Part shown: in pieces, positions 8,545-16,392 of the stretch
Position numbering within the stretch: the first letter of the stretch is position 1
How the letters are laid out: every line of letters begins with the position of its first letter
Source: Clostridia bacterium
GTDB taxonomy: Bacteria; Bacillota; Clostridia; Christensenellales; Borkfalkiaceae
DNA: 21,634 nt
NCBI GenBank assembly: GCA_017503885.1
Contig: JAFVSF010000218.1
Span: forward strand, 1-21,634
Reading direction: 5' to 3'
Notes under the pieces: generated by a model
Told to the model about the DNA's origin: nothing
The model's database searches: none
What the model saw: the letters and a program-made list of their open reading frames with translations, nothing else
Translations under genes and position numbers: made by a program

Positions 8545-10296
8545 TTATTGTAAGTGTATCGGCTCAAAGAAAGATGGTTTGCCGATAAAATCAAACACGA
8601 ATGCCGCCACACCGCTCCACGCTTGCAAAGTAGAACCACTCTTTCTACAAGGCGAGAAATACTCAACTGGAGTAAATATACCACGTTCAAGATTGTAGGA
8701 AAACCAACTTTCGAGAGCGTAACGATATTCTCTTCCCATCAAATATTTGGCGTAAGCATACATTGCAGACCAATAAGGCCAATTTCCACCATTATGATAT
8801 TCGTAATCTTGTGAAGATTTAAAATATGCAGCGGAAATTCTCTTATAGAAAGGATATACGCACATAACTCCGTAATCGCCTGCTTGTTGCATATGATTGT
8901 TTTTTGTTTCAAGCATACGTTCCATCGCGTCTAACATACGATTTGAACGTTTTTCATCTGCAATTCCAAACAAATAAACAAGTATCGTATCCACAGACAA
9001 ATTGTCTTCGACAAAATCGCCGTCTACGTAATTTACGTAATATCCCTTTTCTTCATCCCATAAAATTCTGTTGATTGCCGTTTTGACTTTTTCAGCCATC
9101 TGCGCATAAAAACTTCCGTCTTTACTACAAGCCCTGCACAGTTTGTCTAAACAAGTCAAAGCACGATAAAACAACGCTTCATTGTACGTCACGTAGCCGT
9201 TACGGTTTACTTCGTCAGCCCAATCGAGCTTGTTATACGGACCTTCCTTATACAGTAAGCCCGTTTCATCCGTACGTTCAATTTGTTTAGCAATAACCAA
9301 ACGGCACAAATCTAAGACGGTTTTTCCATTGATTTCTTCTTGTAAAAACGCCTTGTCTCCCGAATGGTTTACGTAATCGTATACCATCATTACAAAGAAT
9401 GAAGGGCTATCGTAATGTCCTCCCCAAAACGGCGAGAAATCCTGCATTACTGCAGAAGGACAACTACCGTCTTTATCAACCCCTCGAGCCAAGGTTATCA
9501 CTTGACGTTTTACCAAGGTAATATCGTAGGCATACATAGGCAAAATCGTCCAATATGAATCTCTATAATACGTACGTAAAGGATTCAAATAATGACACCC
9601 TGCTACAAAGCCTTTCAAGCCACCGCATTCCTTGTAGTTTTCTAAACTACAAAATAAAGCCGATAGGTACAAAGCCTTTTCCTCTTCCGTCTGTACTGAA
9701 GGAGGGAAAACTATATTATCGATTTCTTTACCTGCCATCTCCTCTTTTTCTTGGAAAGAGGCAAGTAACCTATCACAATACTCTTGATTTTCTTCATATG
9801 CAACAACAAACTGAATATGCTTTTCTCCACACACGTTGACGTCCATTTCAAAACGCATATTCCCTTGAACAAGTCTACACGGAGCCGTGCAAGAGAAGGC
9901 AGGTATCACCCAAGAAACACCAATTCCGTAAGCAACCGTAAAATCGGTGTTCTCTTCTGTAATAAAAGCCATATCTACAAAAACAGCATCGTCTTCTTTT
10001 GTGATAAACTGCTTCATTTCCACACGATAGCCGTTCCCTAAAAGGCATATCTCTTGTATACGACCTGCCATCTTCGTTTGTTTTTTCGTATAAGCACCGA
10101 CTTGCTCTCCGTTTTTATACAAAGAGAACATCGATCGCTCTGAATAATTTTTTCCGCTACGAACGGATAAATATTTACTAAGACCACCCTTACCGTCAAA
10201 GCAAACGCTTAAATTGTTTGCCGAAACGTCGTAAGGCACATCCTCGTAAAAATATCCGTCCGTAACGATTCTACCATTTAAAAAAGAAACTTTCAT
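8545..10296 (-). CDS. Cytoplasmic (alpha/alpha)6-type glycoside hydrolase, debranching-enzyme-like
   Basis: 583 residues with no signal peptide. The N-terminal 200 residues are beta-rich ('NLSVCFDGKGGLSKYLSV'); the C-terminal part looks like an (alpha/alpha)6 barrel. Motifs recall the C-terminal domain of glycogen-debranching-like and GH63-like enzymes: 'TYYRDSYWTILP' near 245, 'LDWADEVNRNGYVTYNEALF' near 358, 'HNGGNWPYWSAMYAYAKYLM' near 497 and 'GSTLQAWSGVAAFVFDF' near 557. Asp359 or Asp362 in DWAD, and the Glu in 'TPVEYF', are candidates for catalytic acids. It probably cleaves imported oligosaccharides, since the binding protein and permeases follow directly. The exact family and substrate are uncertain. 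The gap to the upstream gene is only 24 bases, and no clear Shine-Dalgarno precedes the ATG at 10296 (the sequence is TTTTTTAGAATATAAT), unlike its neighbours, so expression may depend on coupling to the upstream gene. Confidence 0.75.
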   Translation of the reverse strand: MKVSFLNGRIVTDGYFYEDVPYDVSANNLSVCFDGKGGLSKYLSVRSGKNYSERSMFSLYKNGEQVGAYTKKQTKMAGRIQEICLLGNGYRVEMKQFITKEDDAVFVDMAFITEENTDFTVAYGIGVSWVIPAFSCTAPCRLVQGNMRFEMDVNVCGEKHIQFVVAYEENQEYCDRLLASFQEKEEMAGKEIDNIVFPPSVQTEEEKALYLSALFCSLENYKECGGLKGFVAGCHYLNPLRTYYRDSYWTILPMYAYDITLVKRQVITLARGVDKDGSCPSAVMQDFSPFWGGHYDSPSFFVMMVYDYVNHSGDKAFLQEEINGKTVLDLCRLVIAKQIERTDETGLLYKEGPYNKLDWADEVNRNGYVTYNEALFYRALTCLDKLCRACSKDGSFYAQMAEKVKTAINRILWDEEKGYYVNYVDGDFVEDNLSVDTILVYLFGIADEKRSNRMLDAMERMLETKNNHMQQAGDYGVMCVYPFYKRISAAYFKSSQDYEYHNGGNWPYWSAMYAYAKYLMGREYRYALESWFSYNLERGIFTPVEYFSPCRKSGSTLQAWSGVAAFVFDFIGKPSFFEPIHLQ

Positions 10297-10320
10297 ATTA
10301 TATTCTAAAAAACACTGAAA

Positions 10321-13300
10321 TTATGGAGCTGAGAAATTGTTTTCAATCCACTGAGTAAGCGTATATCCATAACGTTCACCAATTGTTACGTCTTTTGCGT
10401 ACTTTCCAGTCGATGCATCGTAGCCTAAAACTTCTCTAAATTCTGCTTTTGCAGCATCCTTAATCGAAGAACCGTGATAACGCATTTGCCAATACTTCAC
10501 AGCAATCCATTCTTCGTTGATATGGTTGATATAAACTGCTTTTTGTTCTTCGGTAAGCGTCGTATCTGCATTTACAGCATTTTTTGCACTGGTAATGTAA
10601 CCAAGCCATTTATTTATATTGCTTGAAGACAATACGCCGAACCAACTTTCAAATGAATTTGTCGTATCGTTAGGCACACCTTCAATATTAGGATCGAACA
10701 GTTCTCTTGATGCTGCATTTTCTGCATCGTACAACTGTTTCATATAGGACGCACCTGCACCGAACATAGCATTGAAGTATTTATTGGTCAAAGTGGTCAC
10801 ACTTTGCGTGCAATCCCATTGCAACTGAGCATCCAAATAGATATTTAAACGGTTGAACGCCGTTACCGTTTCGGTTGCATTCCAAGGACCTTGGTTGTAA
10901 TACATATCCACGCCCTTGCTTTCAAAATACTGATATGCTCTTTCGTTAAAGAACGTATTTTCGCCGTACATATCCGAATGGATTAAATATTCGTTATTGT
11001 TCAACGAATACGTCCATACGCACAAATCAGAGCCACTTGCCTCAGTAACGTCTGCCCATCTTTGGAACGCATCTTTAAAATCTGCATTGTTTGCATGGTC
11101 AATATCGTAATAATATTGTGCGTACGAAGAACCTGCCACCCAAATACCAACGTCGCTACGCAAAGTAAGTCCACCTTTGAGTTCGTACTTGCCAGTCGTT
11201 TGATTCTTTGCAACCGGTGCATCAAAATACTTATTGTATGCAAGGAATAACAAGGTCAAATCGCGTTTGTATTTAGGGTTATTGTTCATCCAAGTTTCAA
11301 GTCCTGCACGAACGTCGTTGCAAAGTTTGATTGCTGCACCTGCGTCCGAGCCGTACGTCGCTTTTGCAGTTGTACAAGCCGAACACGTACAACATCCGTT
11401 TCCATCTTCACCACTAATTGCGATATATTTTGCGTTGTTTCCTAAGAAGGAATCCGAGCCAACAGAAAGCGTCATAACGTCTACAATTTGTGCTACCATT
11501 GCCTGATAATCGGCACTATTGCCGTGTGCAGTATAGCAAAGTTGCTCGCCGTCATCCGAGAACCAGTTTGTTTTACCCTGTGCTTTCCAATAATCGGGCG
11601 GAAGAATTTCCAAAACGTTGTGGTTATCTCTCCAACCTGCACCGTTATTGTTGTTGTAATCACCTGCAGGCAAAACGTACATCGTATCAGGCGTTCTCAA
11701 ACGCATTGCATACGCATCGTTTGCCATAACCGTACCACTTACAGGATAACGAATATCAAATGAAGGATTGTTTGTAATATCCATAGCAGGAAGGGTTTCC
11801 AACCCTACTTTATTAAGCGTGTAGCAATCTACGGAGAACTGTTCGTAGCCGAACAATTCATTCAACAATCCGTATACACCATACACACAACCAAGCGAGC
11901 TTTCTGCATTGATAAACAAGGCATTATCTACCGTCTGAATACGATAACCTTGTCCGTGTGCATCGCCAAGGCTCAACATTGCTCTTTCGTACATTTTGGT
12001 ATTACCAATAGAAATGTATGGTTCCGTAGTGGCATATGCCATATCAGCAACTACTTCCAAAGCAACCCCAGTAGCCTCTTCAAAGAGCAAAATGAGTTCG
12101 TTTTTTGCAAAGGTTTCGCTTTCATCTGCCGATGCAGGTAAAACGATTTTGTAAACGTCCAAAGCTTTAGGTTCAACGGTCACAGTTCCAACGGAAATAA
12201 CCGCCTCATCTTCTGCATTTTTCCAAACAGGCTTATTATCTGTCGTGTTCCAATATTTGCTATCAAGTCCACTCAAATCGCTCGTTATCACGGCGTTTGT
12301 ACTTACCTGTGTAAAGTTTGTATTGATTGTAGTATTTGTTGCACGACCCCAAATTACAAACGCATTAGTTGATGCTTCGCTAATAGTTGCAGTGGACGCA
12401 TATGTAGCGTTATCCATCGTTACGTTGCTACCGAATACTACCGTATTTTTTAACACGAGTTTGCCGTTAGGGCGTGCCATGATACCATACGTAGTTCCTT
12501 TCTCATAGCGGTTGTTTTGTTTTGCGATATAACAATTTACGATTTGAGGCTCGCCGTTAGTAATGTAACCGAACACACCATAATCGTTTGCAGTGTTGTC
12601 GTTATAAACAACAGCCAAATTTTGAATAGTACAGTTGCCTAAAATCATACCAAACAAAGCGCCACTAGTTAAATTGAATTGCACCGTATGACCAAGTCCG
12701 TCTACAACGCCGTTAAAACCACAAGTTGGCGTATAATTGGTATTAGAACATTGAGTCATAGCCAAATCATCCGACAACGAACCGATATTTTTAATAATAG
12801 CGTAATGTCCGTAAATAGAAGGTGCTACGCCAGCCGAAGTCGCCTCGTTGTTAAAGTATTTTGGAAAATCAGACAACTCGTCAATAACACCCGCGTAGGA
12901 TTTAACCACCGTTAAATACGCACCGTTTGCAACGTTAATCCTGATTGGCGTAATCTTCATCTCGTTACTTTCAATTTGCGCAGGAGTTAAAGCAAAGTTT
13001 CTTACCCATTCTCCATTTTCATAATAAACGATAGATCCATCCACGTTGGTAATTGATACAAAACCATTTTCCGCACTGGTAAACTCGGTAGGCAAGAACA
13101 ATTCGTTGTCAAGCGTAGAATAGTATGCGCTTTCCTTTAACGTCTTAGTTGTAGAAACCAAATAATAAGTACAATCTTCTTCAGGTCTTACATCCTTCAA
13201 TGTAGCCTGAGAGCCGTTTTCGGTCTTCGACCAATATGCGTCTGGCAATGTCTCAAAGGTCATAACGTCACCCTTGGTGAAAGGTTCTACCGTAACGGTA

Positions 13301-16179
13301 TCGCCGTTAATCCAAGTAATATTTACAGTTTCTAAGCCTTTCCAAATGAGTTTGCCGTTTTCTTTATACCAATAATCGCCGTTGAAACCACTTGTATCTG
13401 CAATTTCAGAAAGCAATACGTCTCTCGATCCGTCTTCTAACCCATCGTTGAAAATACTAAAGCCAGTGGCAAAACTGAAGCTGTTAGCACCACTACGAGC
13501 ATGAATTACGTATGCGTTAGATGAACTCGTGCTTATATTTACAGCCCCACTGTTATTATCCATTGCAATGTTAAAGCCGTAAATAACCGTATTTTTCAAA
13601 ACTAGTTTGCTATTAGGACGAGCCATAACGCCGAACGTTGTTGTTTTACCAAAGTGATTATTCGTTTGTTCGATATAGCAGTTTTCAATAGTAGGAGCAA
13701 AGCGTGTAAAGTACCCAAATACACCGTATTTCGTTGTAGTTGCGTCTTCAAAAATAACACCTAAATTCTTAATAGTTGCATTACCAAGTATCATACCAAC
13801 TAAGCCACCGCTTGTAAGCTTAAATCTTAAAGTATGCCCTTGACCATCCAATATGCCGCTAAATCCACAATTTTCACTCCAGTTCATTTCCTTACACTGT
13901 GTAAACGCCAATTCTTCAGAACCATTACCCAAGTCTTTGGTAACAATATAATATCCAAACGTTTCAGGAGCGAAGCCAGCAGAAGTTGCCTCGTTATTGA
14001 AGAATTTAGGGAAATCGGAAAGTTCATCGATAACGCCTGCGTAAGAACTTGCCGTTACCTCGTAACTACCATTATCCGTTTCGATAATGAACGTAGTATC
14101 CTTCGTATTGTTTCCACTAACGGCAAGGTTTTGCCATATTCCGTTTTCGTAATAATCAACTGACCTATCTTCACTGTATGCATCAACAATAGTTGCACCT
14201 TGCAAGATTTCAGGTAAAATCATTTCTCCGTCGTTCGTAGAATAGAGAAGTTTGTCTTCTACTTGCTGAATTGGAGATTGATATGCTTCGCTATATACGG
14301 AAACAGTCATATCTGCCTTCTGTTTCCAACTTGGTTTATTGTCTGTTGTTGTCCAATAGTTGCTGTCAAGAACACTCAAATCACTTGTTAATGCTCCACT
14401 TGTAGAAACTTCAGTGAAGTTTTTCGCAATTCCAAACGCATCCGACCCGCTTCTCGCCCAAATAATAAATGCATTAGACGAGTTTTCATTCAAAGTCGGT
14501 GTAGGACTCCACGACGTATTATCAAACGCAATATTATTGCCGAATACAACCGTGTTATGCAAACGAAGTTTGGCGTTAGGACGAGCCATAACACCCCAAA
14601 CAGTCGTCCTTTGATAGTGGTTGTTCGTTTGTTGGATATAGCAGTTTCTAATTTCAGGCGCACCGTTCGTCACATAGCCGAATACACCGTAATGCGTACT
14701 AGTTGCATCTTCAAAAATAACACTTAAATTTTTGATAACTGCGTTACCGAGTATCATACCTACTAAGCCACCGCTAGTGAGTTTAAATTTCAAGGTATGA
14801 CCTGCACCGTCCAAAACGCCGTTAAAGCCGTTCGTTGCACTATAATCGGTTTGCTCTGTTTGAGTGAATGCCAATTCTTCTACTCCCGTACCTAAGTTTT
14901 TAATTACGATATAATAACCGTAAACGTTAGGTGCAACTGCACTTGCATCGTTGTTGAAGAATTTAGGGAAATCTGAAAGTTCATCGATAACGCCTGCATA
15001 AGAGATTGCGTTTACCTTATACGCATTGCCCTCGGACGTCTTTATCGTCAACGTCGTTGTTTTGGTTGCGTTTGCTCTTATTTCTGCATCAGTCAACGCA
15101 AGCGCATCCCAACCTTCTTCATTAAAACAATCTACTCCGTTAGCCTTAGCACTGACAATCGTTTCGCCGACATTTAACAATCCGTTAGGCATAAATATCG
15201 TGTCGTCTACTGTAGAATACAAAATATTACCGCCCTCATACGTTTCAGCAGCATCAGGATCTTTTACTGTGAGTTCAACCGTCCTCTCGGTTAAACCAAT
15301 TCTTGCCGTAATCGTCGCCGTACCAACGCCAACGGCATCTATTTCGCCGTTTTCGCCAATCACAGCAACACTAGTATTAGAGGAGGTAAGCGAATAAGCA
15401 AACTCGTTCACACCGTCACTAATACCACTTACACTTACACTTGTCGTGTCCCCTATATTTATTTCCGTTTCCGAAAGGGCTACCGACATTTCTTGTTTAT
15501 CAGCAACCTCAGAAACAATTCTGTTTAAAAATGAATTTTCATCATTATCTGGCGAACCCTCATTTGCCTTCTTTGCTAATTCGCAAGAAGCAACGTAGGC
15601 AATGGAACGATAAGTAGTTTTAGTGGAATATACATAATCTTCTACCATTTCGCCATACGCATTTTCATACTCATATTTAACGTACGCACGTGCTGCGAAT
15701 ACCGTACCGTATAAATTCGTAGGGAAACTGCTCGTTAAGGTTTCACCAACTAACGAAATATAGTAACCCATGCCGTTTTCGGGAATTTCCTTAGCATCGG
15801 TAACTACTTTTGCTGGTGCAACCAAAACATTATCAGTGTCTTTCGTTAATTCTGCATCGCCAAGTAAACGGTTTGGAATAATAAGCGTACCAAATTCTGC
15901 TCCTTGAGGAATCAATGCCAAATCATCGTTTTCAATCGTAGAAAGGAAACGAATTCCGTCAACACCCATTGTTCTTGTAGAAGCACCGTACACCTTAAAA
16001 CTATCCAACATGGAGTCAGCAATCTCACCCGTCAACACACCCGTGTATGTACCCGTAGGCTTTTGGGGGATAGACTCTTCTGCTGAGACAGTTCTCCCTG
16101 TTACAAATCCAAAAATAGACGCAGCAAGTAATGAACAACAAAGTATGCTCATTAACGTCTTTTTTATCTTTTTCTTCAT
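10321..16179 (-). CDS. Giant secreted multi-module protein with C-terminal DUF4838 region
   Basis: 1952 residues from the ATG at 16179, chosen because TGAGG lies 6 bases upstream; an in-frame GTG at 16191 would sit inside that site. The signal peptide ends near residue 33 (TVSA before EES), with no lipobox. Order of parts: an unnamed domain at about 40-225 ('GIRFLSTIEND', 'YGTVFAARAYVKYEYE'); a Big_2 domain at about 231-307 ('GVGTATITARIG'); beta-helix-like modules at about 393-620, 712-947 and 1094-1320, each opening 'YAGVIDELSDFPK' and containing the GLUG-like core 'GHTL.FKLTSGGLVGMILGN'; then a family 67-like N-domain and DUF4838 region from about 1340 to the end, with a Cys-rich motif 'GCCTCSAC' near 1595. 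The last region is paralogous to the lipoprotein at 1-1551. No wall anchor is visible. It is probably an extracellular glycan-acting enzyme with binding modules; activity is inferred and the substrate unknown. Confidence 0.85.
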   Translation of the reverse strand: MKKKIKKTLMSILCCSLLAASIFGFVTGRTVSAEESIPQKPTGTYTGVLTGEIADSMLDSFKVYGASTRTMGVDGIRFLSTIENDDLALIPQGAEFGTLIIPNRLLGDAELTKDTDNVLVAPAKVVTDAKEIPENGMGYYISLVGETLTSSFPTNLYGTVFAARAYVKYEYENAYGEMVEDYVYSTKTTYRSIAYVASCELAKKANEGSPDNDENSFLNRIVSEVADKQEMSVALSETEINIGDTTSVSVSGISDGVNEFAYSLTSSNTSVAVIGENGEIDAVGVGTATITARIGLTERTVELTVKDPDAAETYEGGNILYSTVDDTIFMPNGLLNVGETIVSAKANGVDCFNEEGWDALALTDAEIRANATKTTTLTIKTSEGNAYKVNAISYAGVIDELSDFPKFFNNDASAVAPNVYGYYIVIKNLGTGVEELAFTQTEQTDYSATNGFNGVLDGAGHTLKFKLTSGGLVGMILGNAVIKNLSVIFEDATSTHYGVFGYVTNGAPEIRNCYIQQTNNHYQRTTVWGVMARPNAKLRLHNTVVFGNNIAFDNTSWSPTPTLNENSSNAFIIWARSGSDAFGIAKNFTEVSTSGALTSDLSVLDSNYWTTTDNKPSWKQKADMTVSVYSEAYQSPIQQVEDKLLYSTNDGEMILPEILQGATIVDAYSEDRSVDYYENGIWQNLAVSGNNTKDTTFIIETDNGSYEVTASSYAGVIDELSDFPKFFNNEATSAGFAPETFGYYIVTKDLGNGSEELAFTQCKEMNWSENCGFSGILDGQGHTLRFKLTSGGLVGMILGNATIKNLGVIFEDATTTKYGVFGYFTRFAPTIENCYIEQTNNHFGKTTTFGVMARPNSKLVLKNTVIYGFNIAMDNNSGAVNISTSSSNAYVIHARSGANSFSFATGFSIFNDGLEDGSRDVLLSEIADTSGFNGDYWYKENGKLIWKGLETVNITWINGDTVTVEPFTKGDVMTFETLPDAYWSKTENGSQATLKDVRPEEDCTYYLVSTTKTLKESAYYSTLDNELFLPTEFTSAENGFVSITNVDGSIVYYENGEWVRNFALTPAQIESNEMKITPIRINVANGAYLTVVKSYAGVIDELSDFPKYFNNEATSAGVAPSIYGHYAIIKNIGSLSDDLAMTQCSNTNYTPTCGFNGVVDGLGHTVQFNLTSGALFGMILGNCTIQNLAVVYNDNTANDYGVFGYITNGEPQIVNCYIAKQNNRYEKGTTYGIMARPNGKLVLKNTVVFGSNVTMDNATYASTATISEASTNAFVIWGRATNTTINTNFTQVSTNAVITSDLSGLDSKYWNTTDNKPVWKNAEDEAVISVGTVTVEPKALDVYKIVLPASADESETFAKNELILLFEEATGVALEVVADMAYATTEPYISIGNTKMYERAMLSLGDAHGQGYRIQTVDNALFINAESSLGCVYGVYGLLNELFGYEQFSVDCYTLNKVGLETLPAMDITNNPSFDIRYPVSGTVMANDAYAMRLRTPDTMYVLPAGDYNNNNGAGWRDNHNVLEILPPDYWKAQGKTNWFSDDGEQLCYTAHGNSADYQAMVAQIVDVMTLSVGSDSFLGNNAKYIAISGEDGNGCCTCSACTTAKATYGSDAGAAIKLCNDVRAGLETWMNNNPKYKRDLTLLFLAYNKYFDAPVAKNQTTGKYELKGGLTLRSDVGIWVAGSSYAQYYYDIDHANNADFKDAFQRWADVTEASGSDLCVWTYSLNNNEYLIHSDMYGENTFFNERAYQYFESKGVDMYYNQGPWNATETVTAFNRLNIYLDAQLQWDCTQSVTTLTNKYFNAMFGAGASYMKQLYDAENAASRELFDPNIEGVPNDTTNSFESWFGVLSSSNINKWLGYITSAKNAVNADTTLTEEQKAVYINHINEEWIAVKYWQMRYHGSSIKDAAKAEFREVLGYDASTGKYAKDVTIGERYGYTLTQWIENNFSAP
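12220..12900 (-). repeat. Beta-helix-like module, copy 3 of the 1952-residue protein (subtype A)
   Basis: The module runs from SYAGVIDELSDFPKYFNN to the closing 'YWNTTDNKPVWK'. It belongs to the subtype with 'NAFVIW.R' and a TTDNKP ending, but is the most diverged subtype A copy, using 'LTSGALFGMILGNCTIQNL' where the others have LTSGGLVGMILGN. It directly precedes the DUF4838 region. The boundaries are my reading of the repeat and are approximate. Confidence 0.75.
13339..14046 (-). repeat. Beta-helix-like module, copy 2 of the 1952-residue protein (subtype B)
   Basis: Subtype B: the second half reads 'NAYVIHARSGAN', then a longer tail 'EDGSRDVLLSEI', ending 'YWYKENGKLIWKGLE'. It is followed by a short linker beginning 'VNITWINGDTVTVEPFTKGD'. 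Its closest relative in the window is copy 1 of the 1236-residue lipoprotein, which is followed by a matching linker. Confidence 0.75.
14322..15003 (-). repeat. Beta-helix-like module, copy 1 of the 1952-residue protein (subtype A)
   Basis: Subtype A, ending 'DSNYWTTTDNKPSWK'. It is nearly identical to the last module of the upstream lipoprotein gene: bases 14726-14772 match 16832-16878 without a mismatch (47 bases), and long flanking stretches differ at only a few positions. This points to a recent duplication or gene conversion between the two genes. Confidence 0.8.
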
Positions 16180-16187
16180 TTTACACC

Positions 16188-16313
16188 TCACTCAGCCCAA
16201 CCATCTGGGATTGGATACAACGTTTCATCGCCTTCTACGTTTGAAAGCCTTATTACGTCCTCATCGTCAAAGTGATATATTGTTATTTCTAAAGTTTTAT
16301 ATTCTTTATTCAT
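16188..16313 (-). CDS. Small 41-residue protein of unknown function
   Basis: A short ORF lies between the two giant surface-protein genes. The ATG at 16313 has AGGA 7 bases upstream; another in-frame ATG 6 bases earlier is too close to that site. The product begins 'MNKEYKTLEITIYHFDDEDV' and ends 'PIPDGWAE'. It is acidic, with no signal peptide and no membrane segment. Its TGA (16188-16190) overlaps the TGAGG ribosome binding site of the 1952-residue gene, an arrangement typical of translational coupling and strong evidence that it is translated. The pattern 'Y + short beta strand + D-V-I' loosely recalls short peptides of about 40-60 residues that are common in Clostridia and Bacteroidetes and have no known function; that comparison is from memory. 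It could be a bare leader peptide that sets translation of the large gene, or a functional small protein. Confidence 0.65.
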   Translation of the reverse strand: MNKEYKTLEITIYHFDDEDVIRLSNVEGDETLYPIPDGWAE

Positions 16314-16331
16314 AAACATTTCCTATATATC

Positions 16332-16361
16332 TTGGCTACAACGGAAATACGCTGTAGCCAA
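16332..16361 (-). promoter_or_regulatory. Hairpin between two surface-protein genes
   Basis: The mRNA-sense strand reads TTGGCTACAGCG, a six-base loop TATTTC, then CGTTGTAGCCAA: 12 pairs, of which 11 are Watson-Crick and one is G-U. The stem starts 31 bases after the upstream lipoprotein stop codon and ends just before the ribosome binding site of the small ORF. It is not followed by a U-run (the next bases are GATATATAGG), so it is more likely an mRNA-stabilising or processing element, or a partial attenuator, than a full terminator. Confidence 0.65.
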
Positions 16362-16392
16362 ATTTTAATTACTCTTTATACTTTATGTTTTG

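Noticed and set aside
10297..10320. T-rich run after the stop of the 1952-residue gene as a terminator
   Set aside because: GTTTTTT is present, but the preceding bases form no stable stem.
16180..16191. GTG start adding four residues to the 1952-residue protein
   Set aside because: The GTG lies within the TGAGG ribosome binding site of the ATG at 16179 and overlaps the small ORF; the ATG gives a normal signal peptide.
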